From positions 1 to 64,000 of the forward strand of contig JAUIJL010000018.1 in the NCBI GenBank assembly GCA_030431255.1: DNA of 64,000 nucleotides. The letters run 5' to 3'. This DNA is from Thermoanaerobaculia bacterium (GTDB lineage: Bacteria; Acidobacteriota; Thermoanaerobaculia; Multivoradales; J023). The notes beneath the pieces are model-generated. The model saw nothing but the letters and a program-made list of their open reading frames with translations, was not told the DNA's origin and did not search any database. Positions 16,120-25,866 of this stretch are shown here, piece by piece. The first letter of the stretch is position 1, and each line of letters opens with the position of its first letter. A program made the position numbers and the translations under genes.

Positions 16120-16899
16120 ATGGGTATGGATCTCCAGGGCAAAAGGATCATCGTTACGGGCGGTACCAGTGGGATCGGCAAGGCCATTGCGATTCGGGCC
16201 GCCGAATCGGGGGCTGACGTCGCTTTTTGCGGGCTGACGCATGAGGGAGCCGACGAGACTCGCGACTCGATCGATCGAGCAGGCCGAAGAGCTTTCTTTC
16301 GGGCCTTCGACATCGCCGATCTGGCGGCTGCACGCCGGTTTACGGAAGCGGCCGTCGATTTCTTGGGCGGCTTGGACGGCTTGGTCAACAATGCCGGAAC
16401 CTTTTTCGGAGACGGTGTCGCGGGAGCGACTTTTGACGGTGTCGAGAAGTGTTTCATGACCAATTTCTATTCCGCTTGGGCGGTTTCACAGGCGGCTCGA
16501 CCGGCCCTCAAGGCGGCCGGGCGAGGCGTGATCGTCAACATCAGCTCCGTTCACGCGCGGCAGACCGGCCCGGGTGCGTTTCCTTACAACGCGTCCAAAG
16601 CGGCGTTGAGCGCGCTGACCCAGTCGATCGCCTTGGAATGGGGTGTGGACAATATTTTTTCCGTGGCGATCGCACCGGGTTGGGTGCTGACACCACTGAA
16701 TGAAAAGGGCTTTCAGGCAACCGGTAGTCCCGAGGCCGAGAAGGAGCGCATCGAGAGCGGGCACGTCTTGGGCAGCATGGCGCGTCCGGAGCATGTGGCC
16801 TCTTTCGCGGTCTACTTGCTCGGCGACGCCAACGGCTCGCTCAACGGCAATACGGTGATCGTCGACGGCGGCATGCACGGTCGATATCCGTTGCTCTAG
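16120..16899 (+). CDS. Short-chain dehydrogenase/reductase
   Basis: 259 residues, a complete classical SDR. The cofactor motif TGGTSGIG is at about 15-22, NNAG at about 90-93, the catalytic Ser in NISSVHA and YNASK at about 155-159, and the C-terminal FAVYLLGDANGSLNGNTVIVDGG segment is standard. ATG codons at 16120 and 16126 are both possible; AAAGG lies upstream. No bipartite element precedes it. Substrate cannot be assigned; this class covers 3-oxoacyl, sugar and alcohol dehydrogenases. Confidence 0.93.
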   Translation: MGMDLQGKRIIVTGGTSGIGKAIAIRAAESGADVAFCGLTHEGADETRDSIDRAGRRAFFRAFDIADLAAARRFTEAAVDFLGGLDGLVNNAGTFFGDGVAGATFDGVEKCFMTNFYSAWAVSQAARPALKAAGRGVIVNISSVHARQTGPGAFPYNASKAALSALTQSIALEWGVDNIFSVAIAPGWVLTPLNEKGFQATGSPEAEKERIESGHVLGSMARPEHVASFAVYLLGDANGSLNGNTVIVDGGMHGRYPLL

Positions 16900-17128
16900 C
16901 CCGGAGAATTCACCAGCCTTCTGCTGCGGCACCGTATCCACCTGCATCTGCGGCGTCAGAAGCCATTTCTGCTCCTCAACATACAGCGAGTATGCCTGCG
17001 TCGCAGAAGATGTCTTCTTCCTTGCATCTACAGGCGCGGCCGGCTGAGGCGTCTCCGGCGCCTCGCGACGAAGTTGATGAATTTTCCGGGCTAGCCCGGT
17101 TCCAAGGCCTGTACGCAAGCGAAGGTCG
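16900..17128. other. Intergenic stretch with a possible foreign gene fragment
   Basis: 229 nt between convergent genes. On the minus strand one frame reads continuously with a protein-like composition (AYSLYVEEQKWLLTP) that matches neither neighbour, and local codon use differs from the surrounding genes. I cannot identify it; it may be a remnant of a lost gene. No terminator is evident. Confidence 0.3.
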
Positions 17129-20100
17129 TCATGCAGGCTCAACGGCGGCAGTCTTGTTGTCGACCGGCTGTTCGAGCGGCGGCGGGCTCTGGGTTCTAGC
17201 CGCATATTGTTCCTTCCAGGTTTTGAGCTCGGCGAGGGCATCGTCGGCGCAGGGCGGGCACAGCCCGTGGCTGAAGACCAAGTCCGAGCGGACGGAGAGG
17301 AAGCTCTCGATCTGCTCCCAATAGCCTTCGTCGTCACGGATCTTTTTGCATTGCGCGCAGATCGGCAAGAGACCGGCGAGCTGCTTGCGATAGGCGGTCA
17401 GCAATCCGACGTGGGTCCGCACTCGAGCCAGCAAGGCGTCCCTGGAAACCGGCTTGGTCAGGTAGTCGTTGGCCCCTTCGGCCAGTCCGGCGACTTGGTC
17501 CTCTACCTGCGCTTTGGCGGTCAGGAAGAGCACCGGCAGGTCCTCGGCCGGATATCGCTCGCGCAGCTCCCGGCAGACCTCGTAACCCGACATGCGCGGC
17601 ATCATGATGTCGAGCAAAACGAGATCGAAACGTTGCTCTTCGAGGCGGCGCAAGGCTTCCGGACCATCGGCCGCCGCGACGATGCGATACCCCGCGGCGC
17701 CGAGCTGGTTGGCCAGCACGCGGCGGTTTACCGGCTCGTCGTCCACCACCAAGATGCGGATGTCACCGTTACCGTTGACCGAAGAACCGGTCGGGAGAGT
17801 CGGTACTGCGTCGTCGGTAGGGCTCGGCTCGGGGGCCGACAGCACCGACTCCCGGTCGGGCTCGGCGGGCTCTTCCGCGACGCCGAGCTCGACGGCCACG
17901 GGCAGGGTGAAGGCGAAGGTCGAGCCTTCGGGGGAGCTGGAGGCGAGCCACAGCTCGCCGCCGTGTTGCTCCGCCAGCCGCCGACTGACCGCCAGCCCGA
18001 GACCGGTTCCGGCGAAGCGTCGATCGACCGCCCCCTCGGCCTGCTCGAAGGCAGTGAAAATGCGCTCTCGGTCGGCTTCGTCGATGCCGATGCCGGTATC
18101 CGAGACCTCGACCACCAATTGGTCTTCCTGGAGACGTGCCCGCACCTCGACTCGCCCCGACCCGGTGAATTTGATCGCGTTGCCCACCAGGTTGTGCAGG
18201 ATCTGTTGAATTCGCCTCTCGTCCGCCGAAGCCGGCGGCAGGTCTGTAGTGATGGCGTTCTCGAGATCCAGATCCTTGCCGACGGCGAGCGGCCGAGAGA
18301 GGGTGAGCACGATGTCCGCCAGGGAATGCAGGTCGACGGGGTGGCGGTCGAGCACCAGGTCGCCCCGGCGGAGCTTGGAAAAGTCGAGGATGTCGTCCAC
18401 CAACCGAGACAGCCGACGGCCGCTCGACACGATCAAATCGAGATCTTTGTTCACCGAGGCCGGGAGGTCTCCCTTGGCACCGCCGGCCAACGACTCCGCC
18501 AGACCGGTGATGCCGTAGAGCGGTGTGCGCAGCTCGTGGGAGGTGGCGGCCAGGAACTCGTCCTTGAGCCGGTCCACCTCGCGCAAGCGGCGGTTCACCC
18601 GCTGCTCGGCCTCGAGCTTTCGCTGTTGGCCTCGGTGCGCGGCCCGGTGCGCCGCCCGGTAGATGCACCAAATCGCGGTGAGAATCAACACTAGGTAGCC
18701 GGCATAGGCCCACCGACTGCGGTACCACGGCGGTAGGACTTGAAAGAAGAAGCGGTCTTCTCGGCTGAGGGCTCCGTAGGCGTCTCGAGCTTGCACGCGG
18801 AAGGTGTAGTCGCCCTCCCAGAGGTTGGTGTACTCCTTGTGGGGTTGGGTGGTCCAGGCCGACCAATCCGCGTCCTGGCCGTCGAGGCGGACCCGATATT
18901 GATTGCGTTCTGGCGCGTCGAACCGGGGTGCCGCGTATTCGAAGCGCACGGCGTTGTCTTCGTGGGGCCACTCGGTGGGCAGGTCTCCGGGCAAGCCCTC
19001 GTAGCGAACCGAGCCGTCCGCGGTGGTGACGCGTCGGATCCAGACCGGGTAATCGGAGGTGTCGACGGCGGGGTCGCCGGCGAGGCGGATCAAGCCGTTG
19101 GAGGTGCCCACCCATGCCGTTTCTTGCTCGGGCTCTGCGTGGAGCAAGTATTCGTCTCCCATGTCGGCCCGCCGCAGCGCCGTCGGCTGCCACCGATAGC
19201 CGCCTTTGCCCGTGGGAATCGCCACTCCGGAGTCTTCGTCGGCCGCGATCCACACCCGCCCCTGGGAATCTTCAATCAACCGATCGATGCTCTCCGGGCC
19301 TCGGGGCAAGAAAGCGTCGAAAGTCGTATCGGGTACGAAGAGTCGGCGCTCTCCCTGGTGAGAGAGCCGAAACAGGCCGCCCATCGCGCCGAAGGCTCGA
19401 ATCCGGTCGGCGACGATGACGACGAAGATCTGCCCGGCCGGTAATCCCTCGGCGACTCCGAATCGCGTCGTCGTGGGTTCGTACCCAGGGGTGTCCGCCG
19501 GTTCCAAACGAAGAATGCCTTCCGTCCCGCTGCCCACCCAAAGGGTTCCTTCCGAGTCTTCCGCGATGGATTGGGGATGTTGGAAATCCAAGCCCTCCAT
19601 GAGCCCGAGACCGGTCCACCGGTCGTCTTCGAGCCGGACTCGGGCGAGCCCCTGATCGAGCGCCGCGTAGATCAGCCGGGGATCTTTTCGGCTGCGATGA
19701 ATATCGAAAACAATTCCCGGGAGGATGGTCTTTCGGCGGTCCAAGTTGAAGAAGCCGTTGCTGCAGCCGGCCAAGAGGCCCTGGGCGGTCGATGCCAGCG
19801 AGGAGCAGGTCGAGTAGGTTTCGGAGCCCGGGGCCGGCTCAAAGCGCGGCGCGCTTCCCTCGGAACCGGTCACGAGACCGAGAAGCCCCAGGGAAGTCCC
19901 CAGGTAGAGCCCACCGCGGTGCCTCGCCATGTCGAGGACGACGCCTATCTCGTTGTTCCATTGGGACAACGGTGTGCCGAGCTCGACCCGTGCGAGCCCG
20001 TCGTTGAGGCTCAGCCACAAGCCGCCTTGGCGGTCGAGGAAGGAATGCCATACGGCCTCCGAAAGCAGCCCGGACTGCTTGTCGATCCTCCTCAGGAGGT

Positions 20101-21010
20101 TGCCGGATCGATCGAAGAGCAGGATGCCGCCGGACCAAGTCGGGACGACCACCGTGCCGTTGGGTAGCACGTGGGCATTGGTGGGGCGAAGCTCGGCCAG
20201 GAGCCCGACCGAGTCGGGGCTGAACGGGGTGCAGGCCGTCTCTTGACGGAGTTTACACCTGGAGACCGCTTCACCCACCTTGACGATCAGGTAGGACCCG
20301 TCGCCCAGGGGCACTCTCCTGGCGTTGAGCCGACCGCCGAGCGCGTCGGCCGGAGCCGGGTCGAGGGAATCATCGACCAAGCGCATCAACCCGCGATCCA
20401 CCTGTGGAATGTAGAGGGTGTCGTTCAATACCGAGCAGAAACCGAATCGCGTTTCTGCTTGCCAAACCTTCAGGTCGCGGCCGTCCCAGCGGATCAACCA
20501 CTCGTTGGCCTGGAAATAAACCGCCTGCGAGGTCGCCGCGATGGACCGAACCATGCCCAGCTTTCGGTCGCCGAGGTCCGACAGCCGGTCGGTCAGCGAG
20601 AAATAGCCCATGCGACCTAGCGAATCCGGAGCCAGATAGCCGATCTCGTCGTAGCCGGCGACGAAAATCCGACTACCGGTACCGCCGGCGACCGACTCGA
20701 TGGCGACCGTCTCGATGGCGAAGACGGCGCCGCTGTTGGGCAGGCGGATCAAACGCCAGGACATGCCGTCGAATTCGATCACGCCACCGGAGTTGGCGAC
20801 GTAAACGAGGTCGTTCGAGGCTTGCACGGCGGCGAAGCTCTGGCCGCCCGGCCCGCCGCGATCGCCGGTAGGGTGGTTCTGAACGTAGAAATGCCCGGTT
20901 TCCTCGAAATCGAAGGGAAGCTGTGCCCCGGCACCGGCGGCGACGAAGGCCAACACAATCCAGGTGAGCGACCAGCGGAGCCCGCGACTAAAAGATGGTT
21001 CGGTGCCCAT
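17129..21010 (-). CDS. Giant hybrid sensor histidine kinase (propeller sensor, kinase, receiver)
   Basis: 1293 residues. Order: signal peptide (about 1-35); a long extracytoplasmic region with repeated WxS..G/LWVGSGTEGILRL-type blades, as in two-component regulator propellers (about 40-670); a Y_Y_Y domain (RVRLDGQDADWSAW ... YTFRVQARDAYG, about 690-770); one membrane helix (about 780-800); HisKA with phospho-acceptor His825 (TSHELRTPL); HATPase with NLVGNAIKFTGSG and DTGIGI; a linker; a receiver with phospho-acceptor Asp1134 (LLDIMMP) and Lys in LTKPVS; and a C-terminal zinc-ribbon-like tail CAQCKKIRDDEGYW ... FSHGLCPPC found on many signalling proteins. The ATG at 21010 has GGAGGAAAG upstream and a bipartite element 90 nt away, divergent from the zincin-lectin gene. 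Propeller sensors of this kind sense polysaccharide fragments in Bacteroidetes; here that is inference. A truncated paralogue lies at 23416-25657. Confidence 0.92.
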   Translation of the reverse strand: MGTEPSFSRGLRWSLTWIVLAFVAAGAGAQLPFDFEETGHFYVQNHPTGDRGGPGGQSFAAVQASNDLVYVANSGGVIEFDGMSWRLIRLPNSGAVFAIETVAIESVAGGTGSRIFVAGYDEIGYLAPDSLGRMGYFSLTDRLSDLGDRKLGMVRSIAATSQAVYFQANEWLIRWDGRDLKVWQAETRFGFCSVLNDTLYIPQVDRGLMRLVDDSLDPAPADALGGRLNARRVPLGDGSYLIVKVGEAVSRCKLRQETACTPFSPDSVGLLAELRPTNAHVLPNGTVVVPTWSGGILLFDRSGNLLRRIDKQSGLLSEAVWHSFLDRQGGLWLSLNDGLARVELGTPLSQWNNEIGVVLDMARHRGGLYLGTSLGLLGLVTGSEGSAPRFEPAPGSETYSTCSSLASTAQGLLAGCSNGFFNLDRRKTILPGIVFDIHRSRKDPRLIYAALDQGLARVRLEDDRWTGLGLMEGLDFQHPQSIAEDSEGTLWVGSGTEGILRLEPADTPGYEPTTTRFGVAEGLPAGQIFVVIVADRIRAFGAMGGLFRLSHQGERRLFVPDTTFDAFLPRGPESIDRLIEDSQGRVWIAADEDSGVAIPTGKGGYRWQPTALRRADMGDEYLLHAEPEQETAWVGTSNGLIRLAGDPAVDTSDYPVWIRRVTTADGSVRYEGLPGDLPTEWPHEDNAVRFEYAAPRFDAPERNQYRVRLDGQDADWSAWTTQPHKEYTNLWEGDYTFRVQARDAYGALSREDRFFFQVLPPWYRSRWAYAGYLVLILTAIWCIYRAAHRAAHRGQQRKLEAEQRVNRRLREVDRLKDEFLAATSHELRTPLYGITGLAESLAGGAKGDLPASVNKDLDLIVSSGRRLSRLVDDILDFSKLRRGDLVLDRHPVDLHSLADIVLTLSRPLAVGKDLDLENAITTDLPPASADERRIQQILHNLVGNAIKFTGSGRVEVRARLQEDQLVVEVSDTGIGIDEADRERIFTAFEQAEGAVDRRFAGTGLGLAVSRRLAEQHGGELWLASSSPEGSTFAFTLPVAVELGVAEEPAEPDRESVLSAPEPSPTDDAVPTLPTGSSVNGNGDIRILVVDDEPVNRRVLANQLGAAGYRIVAAADGPEALRRLEEQRFDLVLLDIMMPRMSGYEVCRELRERYPAEDLPVLFLTAKAQVEDQVAGLAEGANDYLTKPVSRDALLARVRTHVGLLTAYRKQLAGLLPICAQCKKIRDDEGYWEQIESFLSVRSDLVFSHGLCPPCADDALAELKTWKEQYAARTQSPPPLEQPVDNKTAAVEPA

Positions 21011-21099
21011 TGGTCTTTCCTCCGGTTCATGACGGATGTGATGAGGATCGCCGTGAAACGACTCGGGGAAGATCGGTTTCGGTTCGGCTCTACGGGTAA

Positions 21100-21125
21100 G
21101 GAGTCCGCAAGGACCTAAATTCCCC
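21100..21125 (-). promoter_or_regulatory. Bipartite promoter-like element before hybrid sensor kinase
   Basis: Minus strand: GGGGAA starts at 21125, GGACTCC at 21106, 19 nt apart, 89 nt before the start at 21010. Confidence 0.75.
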
Positions 21126-21183
21126 GGCGAAAGCGTATTCGGTCGCCGTGGTGGCCGGTTGTCGCGACACGGTTCAGAAAAAT

Positions 21184-21209
21184 GGGGAAAACAGGTCGAT
21201 CCGGACTCC
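21184..21209 (+). promoter_or_regulatory. Bipartite promoter-like element before second zincin-lectin gene
   Basis: GGGGAA starts at 21184, GGACTCC at 21203, 19 nt apart, 67 nt before the ATG at 21277. It is back to back with the minus-strand copy at 21100-21125. Confidence 0.75.
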
Positions 21210-21276
21210 TTTCCCATGAACGAGCGGGGGACGTCGCCCCGCGACAAGATCAAATCCCGGACTGAGGACTACGATA

Positions 21277-23271
21277 GTGAAGTATTTTCGTCTCTCTACC
21301 CTGCTGATCCTTTGCAGCTGTGCCGTTTCTTGGACGCTCTTGCCGAGCGAAGCCGTGGCACAGCCCGGATGTTACGACTCGTCGACCGTGAGCTTCACCT
21401 ACGCTTCTGGAACGACACCCTTTTCGACTCGCGCCCAATTGGACGCCGCGGAGCTCGCCCTTGCCAGAGCCGACATGCCCGCACTGGCTCTGGTATCGCT
21501 ACCTCCTCAAACCAAGCAAGACGCCGACACCGTTCGGGCGATTCGCGAGGCGTATTGGGATAGCCGGTGCGACCGAAAGGTGAGGAAGCTCGAATTCGTC
21601 ATCTCGGAAGGCGCGATCCAGAATTTCAACAACAACCAGGCCTTCTTCGGTACCAATATTCGAGACTACCTGCGGGCGCATGTCGCGTGGCTGAACAAGA
21701 TGGCCTTGGAATCTCAAGGTAAGCTCGACGCTTTTTGGGTTTTGGATCGGGTCATGGTCGTCACCGACAACGTGGTCCAAGGTGCCCAGCCCGGGCAATG
21801 CGACACGATCGTGAACCACGGTTGGCAAGTGTGCAACAACAAGAGCTACAGCTGGTGGGCGAACGATCGCCTCAATGGAATCGAGGGTGATATTCCCTAC
21901 GACATCGATTCTCGCTGGGTGCTGACCGACGATTGGGCCCAAGCGTTGCCCGGTTGGGCCGTCCGCAAAATGGATCCCATAACGGGCAATTACCTAAGGA
22001 TGGATTTCGCCCTCATCCATGAGCTCAAACATCACCTGTGCATCGGCGATATCTATTGGTACAACCCCGGCCGTTTCAGCACGCCGATTACCGGTACCAG
22101 CCGGAGGTTGCAATTCGACGTAGCGCACGTGAACCAGAACAACAACTTCTACAACGCCTCGGCCTCCAATCTCACCTTGATGGAAGAGGGGGCGAGTCAG
22201 TATTGCACCGCGAAGAACCCGAAGCTCAAACGGGGCTGGCAAGACGGCATCGGATTCCTCTTCAGCGGCGACAGCACGATGCCGGCAGAAGGTTATGTCG
22301 ATCCCTATACGGCTTCTCAGTCGACCGCGTCGATTCGAGTGAGCTACCACGGCTGGGCCGGATCCGTAGAAGGTTGTTACTTCGGCAAGGGAGTGGATGT
22401 CGGTGGCGTCAACCGCATCCAACCGATCACCTCTTTCCCGGCTTCCCACACCAGCAGTTATTGCCAGGTCAATCTGAGCGGCAACTACATGGACGAGGCC
22501 TACCCGGTCAGCTACATGGTGCTCAAGGTCAACTCGAGCGGCACTCGATTCGAGCTGCCGATGGTGATCCAGCGTCCATTGCTCAACCACTTGAAGTGGA
22601 GCAACGATTCGGACAGGAGGCTCTCGATCAGCCTGACCAACCACTTCGGTTATACGTTGAGCCAATTACGGAACAAAATCAATTCCACCGGCAGCAGCGT
22701 GGTGTCGATCACGGCCCCCTACCAGGTCAAAGTGGAGCAGGGGCAAGAGATCACCCAGATGGTGGATCCGCTGAAGGTCTTTGCCCAAGCCGATCTCTAC
22801 GGCTCGGTGAGTGACGTGATTTGGGGACTGCCCTTCGAGAGCAATCCTCAACTGGAGACCTGTGACGGACGAGACAATGATTTCGACGGCCAAGTCGACG
22901 AAAACAACGTTTGCGATTGTCGGACCTGGTCGAGCTATGAGATCTGCGAAGAGAAGGTGGAATGGGAAGAAGCCAGAACCGCCTGCAAGGCCAAGAGAAA
23001 AGAAATGTTGGTCTTCGACTCTTCCTGGGACAACACGGTTTTCGGTACCTATTACCCGTATTTCCTCACCCATTGGAATTATTGGGTGGGAACTACGGAT
23101 CAATTGAATGAGGGGCAATGGCGAAATCTCAACGGCAAAGCCCCGAAGCCCACCCACTGGGCCGCCAACGAGCCCAATGGCGGCACGAACGAGAATTGTG
23201 TGTCGTTGAGCGGGCCGCTCAAGTGGAACGACCTATCTTGCGGCTGGGAAAACTCGTTCATCTGCGAGTAA
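21277..23271 (+). CDS. Secreted zincin-like protein with MopE-type motif and C-type lectin domain (paralogue)
   Basis: 664 residues, colinear with the protein at 9575-11578. Signal peptide ending near EAVA (about residue 28); zincin motif HELKHHLCIGD at about 248-258 with the same Asp at position 11 and the same Cys in place of Gly; CDGRDNDFDGQVDE metal-binding segment; C-terminal C-type lectin domain with WVG, EPN and WND. The shared unusual Cys in both copies argues that the variant zinc site is functional or at least conserved. It is transcribed divergently from the sensor kinase, so sensor and effector may be coregulated. Confidence 0.82.
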   Translation: MKYFRLSTLLILCSCAVSWTLLPSEAVAQPGCYDSSTVSFTYASGTTPFSTRAQLDAAELALARADMPALALVSLPPQTKQDADTVRAIREAYWDSRCDRKVRKLEFVISEGAIQNFNNNQAFFGTNIRDYLRAHVAWLNKMALESQGKLDAFWVLDRVMVVTDNVVQGAQPGQCDTIVNHGWQVCNNKSYSWWANDRLNGIEGDIPYDIDSRWVLTDDWAQALPGWAVRKMDPITGNYLRMDFALIHELKHHLCIGDIYWYNPGRFSTPITGTSRRLQFDVAHVNQNNNFYNASASNLTLMEEGASQYCTAKNPKLKRGWQDGIGFLFSGDSTMPAEGYVDPYTASQSTASIRVSYHGWAGSVEGCYFGKGVDVGGVNRIQPITSFPASHTSSYCQVNLSGNYMDEAYPVSYMVLKVNSSGTRFELPMVIQRPLLNHLKWSNDSDRRLSISLTNHFGYTLSQLRNKINSTGSSVVSITAPYQVKVEQGQEITQMVDPLKVFAQADLYGSVSDVIWGLPFESNPQLETCDGRDNDFDGQVDENNVCDCRTWSSYEICEEKVEWEEARTACKAKRKEMLVFDSSWDNTVFGTYYPYFLTHWNYWVGTTDQLNEGQWRNLNGKAPKPTHWAANEPNGGTNENCVSLSGPLKWNDLSCGWENSFICE

Positions 23272-23293
23272 CCCTTTGATCGTTCAGTAGAGA

Positions 23294-23331
23294 TGCCCGG
23301 GTATCGAGATTCCGATGCCCGGGCAATTCCT
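23294..23331 (+). terminator. Terminator after second zincin-lectin gene
   Basis: TGCCCGGG (23294-23301) pairs with CCCGGGCA (23318-23325), followed by ATTCCTTTT; same design as the terminator at 11604. Confidence 0.7.
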
Positions 23332-23415
23332 TTTCGAGCTGAAAACCCCGCGGGCGACAGCTCAAGCTCTGCACGCAAACCCAGGCTACGAAGGCCCGGG
23401 TCGGAAAGACTCCGA

Positions 23416-25657
23416 TCAGTTGACAGTAGACGGGCCGCCCTCGAGGGCCTGCGCGCCGTCCTGGTTTTCCCACTCGGTGTCCAGCTCGGCGAGGGTGTCG
23501 TCGGCACAAGGTGGGCACAGGCCGTGGCTGAAGACCAGGTCCGAGCGGCCGGCATGGGGCGGCCCGGTAGTGAGCAGAGCGCGCGACCGTTCAGGCACGG
23601 ATTCCATCTCGGTCGCGGTCTCTCCGGCGGCAATAGGCTCCTGTCGTCACGTTCCGAATCCAAACCGGGTAGTCGGAAGCATCGAGGGTGGGGGCGCCGG
23701 AAAGCTGAACCAGGCCATCGGAAACGCCGACCCACATCTTCTGCCTGTCGGGCTCCACGCGCATCGAATGGACCTCCCCCATGAAAGCTCGGCGTAAGGC
23801 CGTGGGCTCCCATCGATAACCTCCTTGCTCTGTGGGAGTGGCCACGCCGGAATCCTCGTCGGCCACGATCCACACCCGCCCCTGGGAATCCTCCAACAAC
23901 CGCTTGACGCTGCCCGAGCCTCGGGGCAGGAACGGGTCGAAGGTCGTATCGGGTACGAGCTCGGTCGGTTTTTCGCCGGGGCCTGGCCGAAATAAACCTT
24001 TTCCATAGACAGACACCACAGCCCGGCCGGCGATCGTGGTCACGAGGGTTTCTCCGGCGGGTAAGCCCTCGGACATGCCGAAGCGCGTCGTCATCGGCTC
24101 GCCGGTGGGGAGCCCCGGCGGCTCCAAGCGCAGGACGCCGTCGGTCCGACTGCCCACCCACAACCGCCCTCCGGAGTCTTCTGTGATGGATTGAGGATGC
24201 TGGAAGCTCGGCCCTTCAATGGGCCCGAGGCTCGTCCATCGATCGTCGAGCCGCAGGCGGACGAGCCCTTCCTCGAGCGCCGCGTAGATCATCTTCGGGT
24301 CTTTCCGACTACGATGAATCACGATCACATTGCCGGATAGGAGTTGCCGTGGGTGATCCAAGTTGTGAAGGCCCCTGCATCCGGCCAATAGACCCTGTGG
24401 TGTGGACAGCAGCGAGCTACACCCGAAATAGAGCGAGCCCGATGGGTCCAGGAGGGATCGGAATCTCGCCGGCTCACCTTGTGAGCCGGGCTCCAGGACA
24501 GCGAGTCCGGCGGAGGTCGCCGCCACGTAGAGCCGGCCTCGATGCCTGGCCATGTCGACGACCATGCCCAGGTCTTTGGTCCAGGCCGTCAACAAGGGTT
24601 TGCCGAGCTCCACGCGGGACAGCCCGTCGTTGAGGATCAGCCACAGGCCGCCTTGGCGATCCAAGAAAGAATGCCATACGGATTCTGAAAGCAGCCCCGA
24701 ATCCTCGTTGAGAACCCTCAGTAGGCGGCCGTCGCGGTCGAGAAGGACGGCTCCGCCGAACCAGGTCGAGACGACCAAGATACCGCTGGGCAGCACCAGG
24801 GCGTGGGTAGGCCGGAGGTCGGCCAAATAGTCGGAAAGCGCCGAGCCCACGGGAGAGCACGGGTCGTCGCGCGTCACGGGGCACCTGAGGATTCCGTCTT
24901 TATTGGTGACGACCAGGTATTTGTCGTCGCCCCATGCGACCCGCCTCGAATGGAGCCATCTATCTGGGAAATGCGTGGGACCCAAAGCTGCTTCGAGGGA
25001 GTCGCTCTCCAAGCGCATCAGCCCGCGTCCTTCTTGGGAGACGTACAAGACGTCGTTCAAAACGGAGCAACGGCCGAATCGTGTCTCGGCCCGCCACTTC
25101 TTCATCTCGTCTCCATCCCACCGGATCAACCAATCATCGGTTTGAAAATAGACGGCGCTCGAGCTCGAAGCGAGAGTCTTGACTCTGCCGAGGTCTTGTT
25201 CTTCGAGATCTGAGAGGTGGTCGACCAACGAGACGTATCTCACGTCTCCGCGGGATTCCGCGGCCAGGTAGCCGAGCTCACTGAATCCACCGACAAAGAT
25301 TCGGCTCGTAGCTCCCACGTTTGCCATGCCCATGGCTACCACGGGGCTGCCGTCGGGAAGTCGGATCAGATCCCAAGAAACGCCGTCGTATACGAGCACA
25401 CCGTTGGAATTTGCGACATAGATAAGATCGTCCGGACCTTGGAGGGCGGCAAAGTTCTGACCACCCGGCCCCCCGCGCTTTCCGGTCGGATGATTGTGGA
25501 CATAGAATTGCCCGAGCTCTTCGTAGTCGAAGGCAGATTGCGCCTCCACACTGGGGCCGGCCGTCGGCAAGGTCGCCAGCGCGACCAGCAGGCCGATCGA
25601 CCTCGGATTATTTTTTCGTTTCCAGGGCTGCGAATGTCGAAGAGCTACCGTGTTCAT
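23416..25657 (-). pseudogene. Truncated hybrid sensor kinase: propeller region joined to the extreme C-terminus
   Basis: The N-terminal 675 or so residues follow the sensor domain of the kinase at 17129-21010 blade by blade (FYVHNHPTGKRGGPGGQNF, LWVGSRTDGVLRL, ADEDSGVATPT). After WIRNVTTG the frame runs into a stop at 23591. In a different frame just downstream the final segment RSDLVFSHGLCPPC plus about 30 residues resumes. Everything between, namely the Y_Y_Y domain, membrane helix, histidine kinase, ATPase and receiver, is gone. This is an internal deletion with frameshift. The product, if made, would be a periplasmic propeller without signalling ability; it could still act as a decoy binding protein. 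Its promoter element is intact. Confidence 0.85.
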
Positions 25658-25724
25658 GACTTGAAATCGGCTCCTGGGCTAGGTAATTGGTCCGTAGGTG
25701 CGGCAACGTCGGTTCTACCGACGA

Positions 25725-25750
25725 GGAGTCCCCATGGGGAGAAATTCCCC
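25725..25750 (-). promoter_or_regulatory. Bipartite promoter-like element before truncated sensor gene
   Basis: Minus strand: GGGGAA starts at 25750, GGACTCC at 25731, 19 nt apart, 67 nt before 25657. Confidence 0.72.
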
Positions 25751-25791
25751 TTCTAAATGGTTTCTTTCTCAGGCTTGCCGTCAGCCCAAAC

Positions 25792-25823
25792 AAAAAAGGG
25801 GCGACGGGATCTCTCCCGCCGCC
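25792..25823 (-). terminator. Terminator after glycosidase-LamG gene 1
   Basis: On the minus strand GGCGGCGGGA pairs with TCCCGTCGCC (one mismatch) followed by six T. Confidence 0.75.
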
Positions 25824-25866
25824 GCTGTGTGGACGCGCTCAGGCGTCGCTCGAATTGGAGGCTCGG

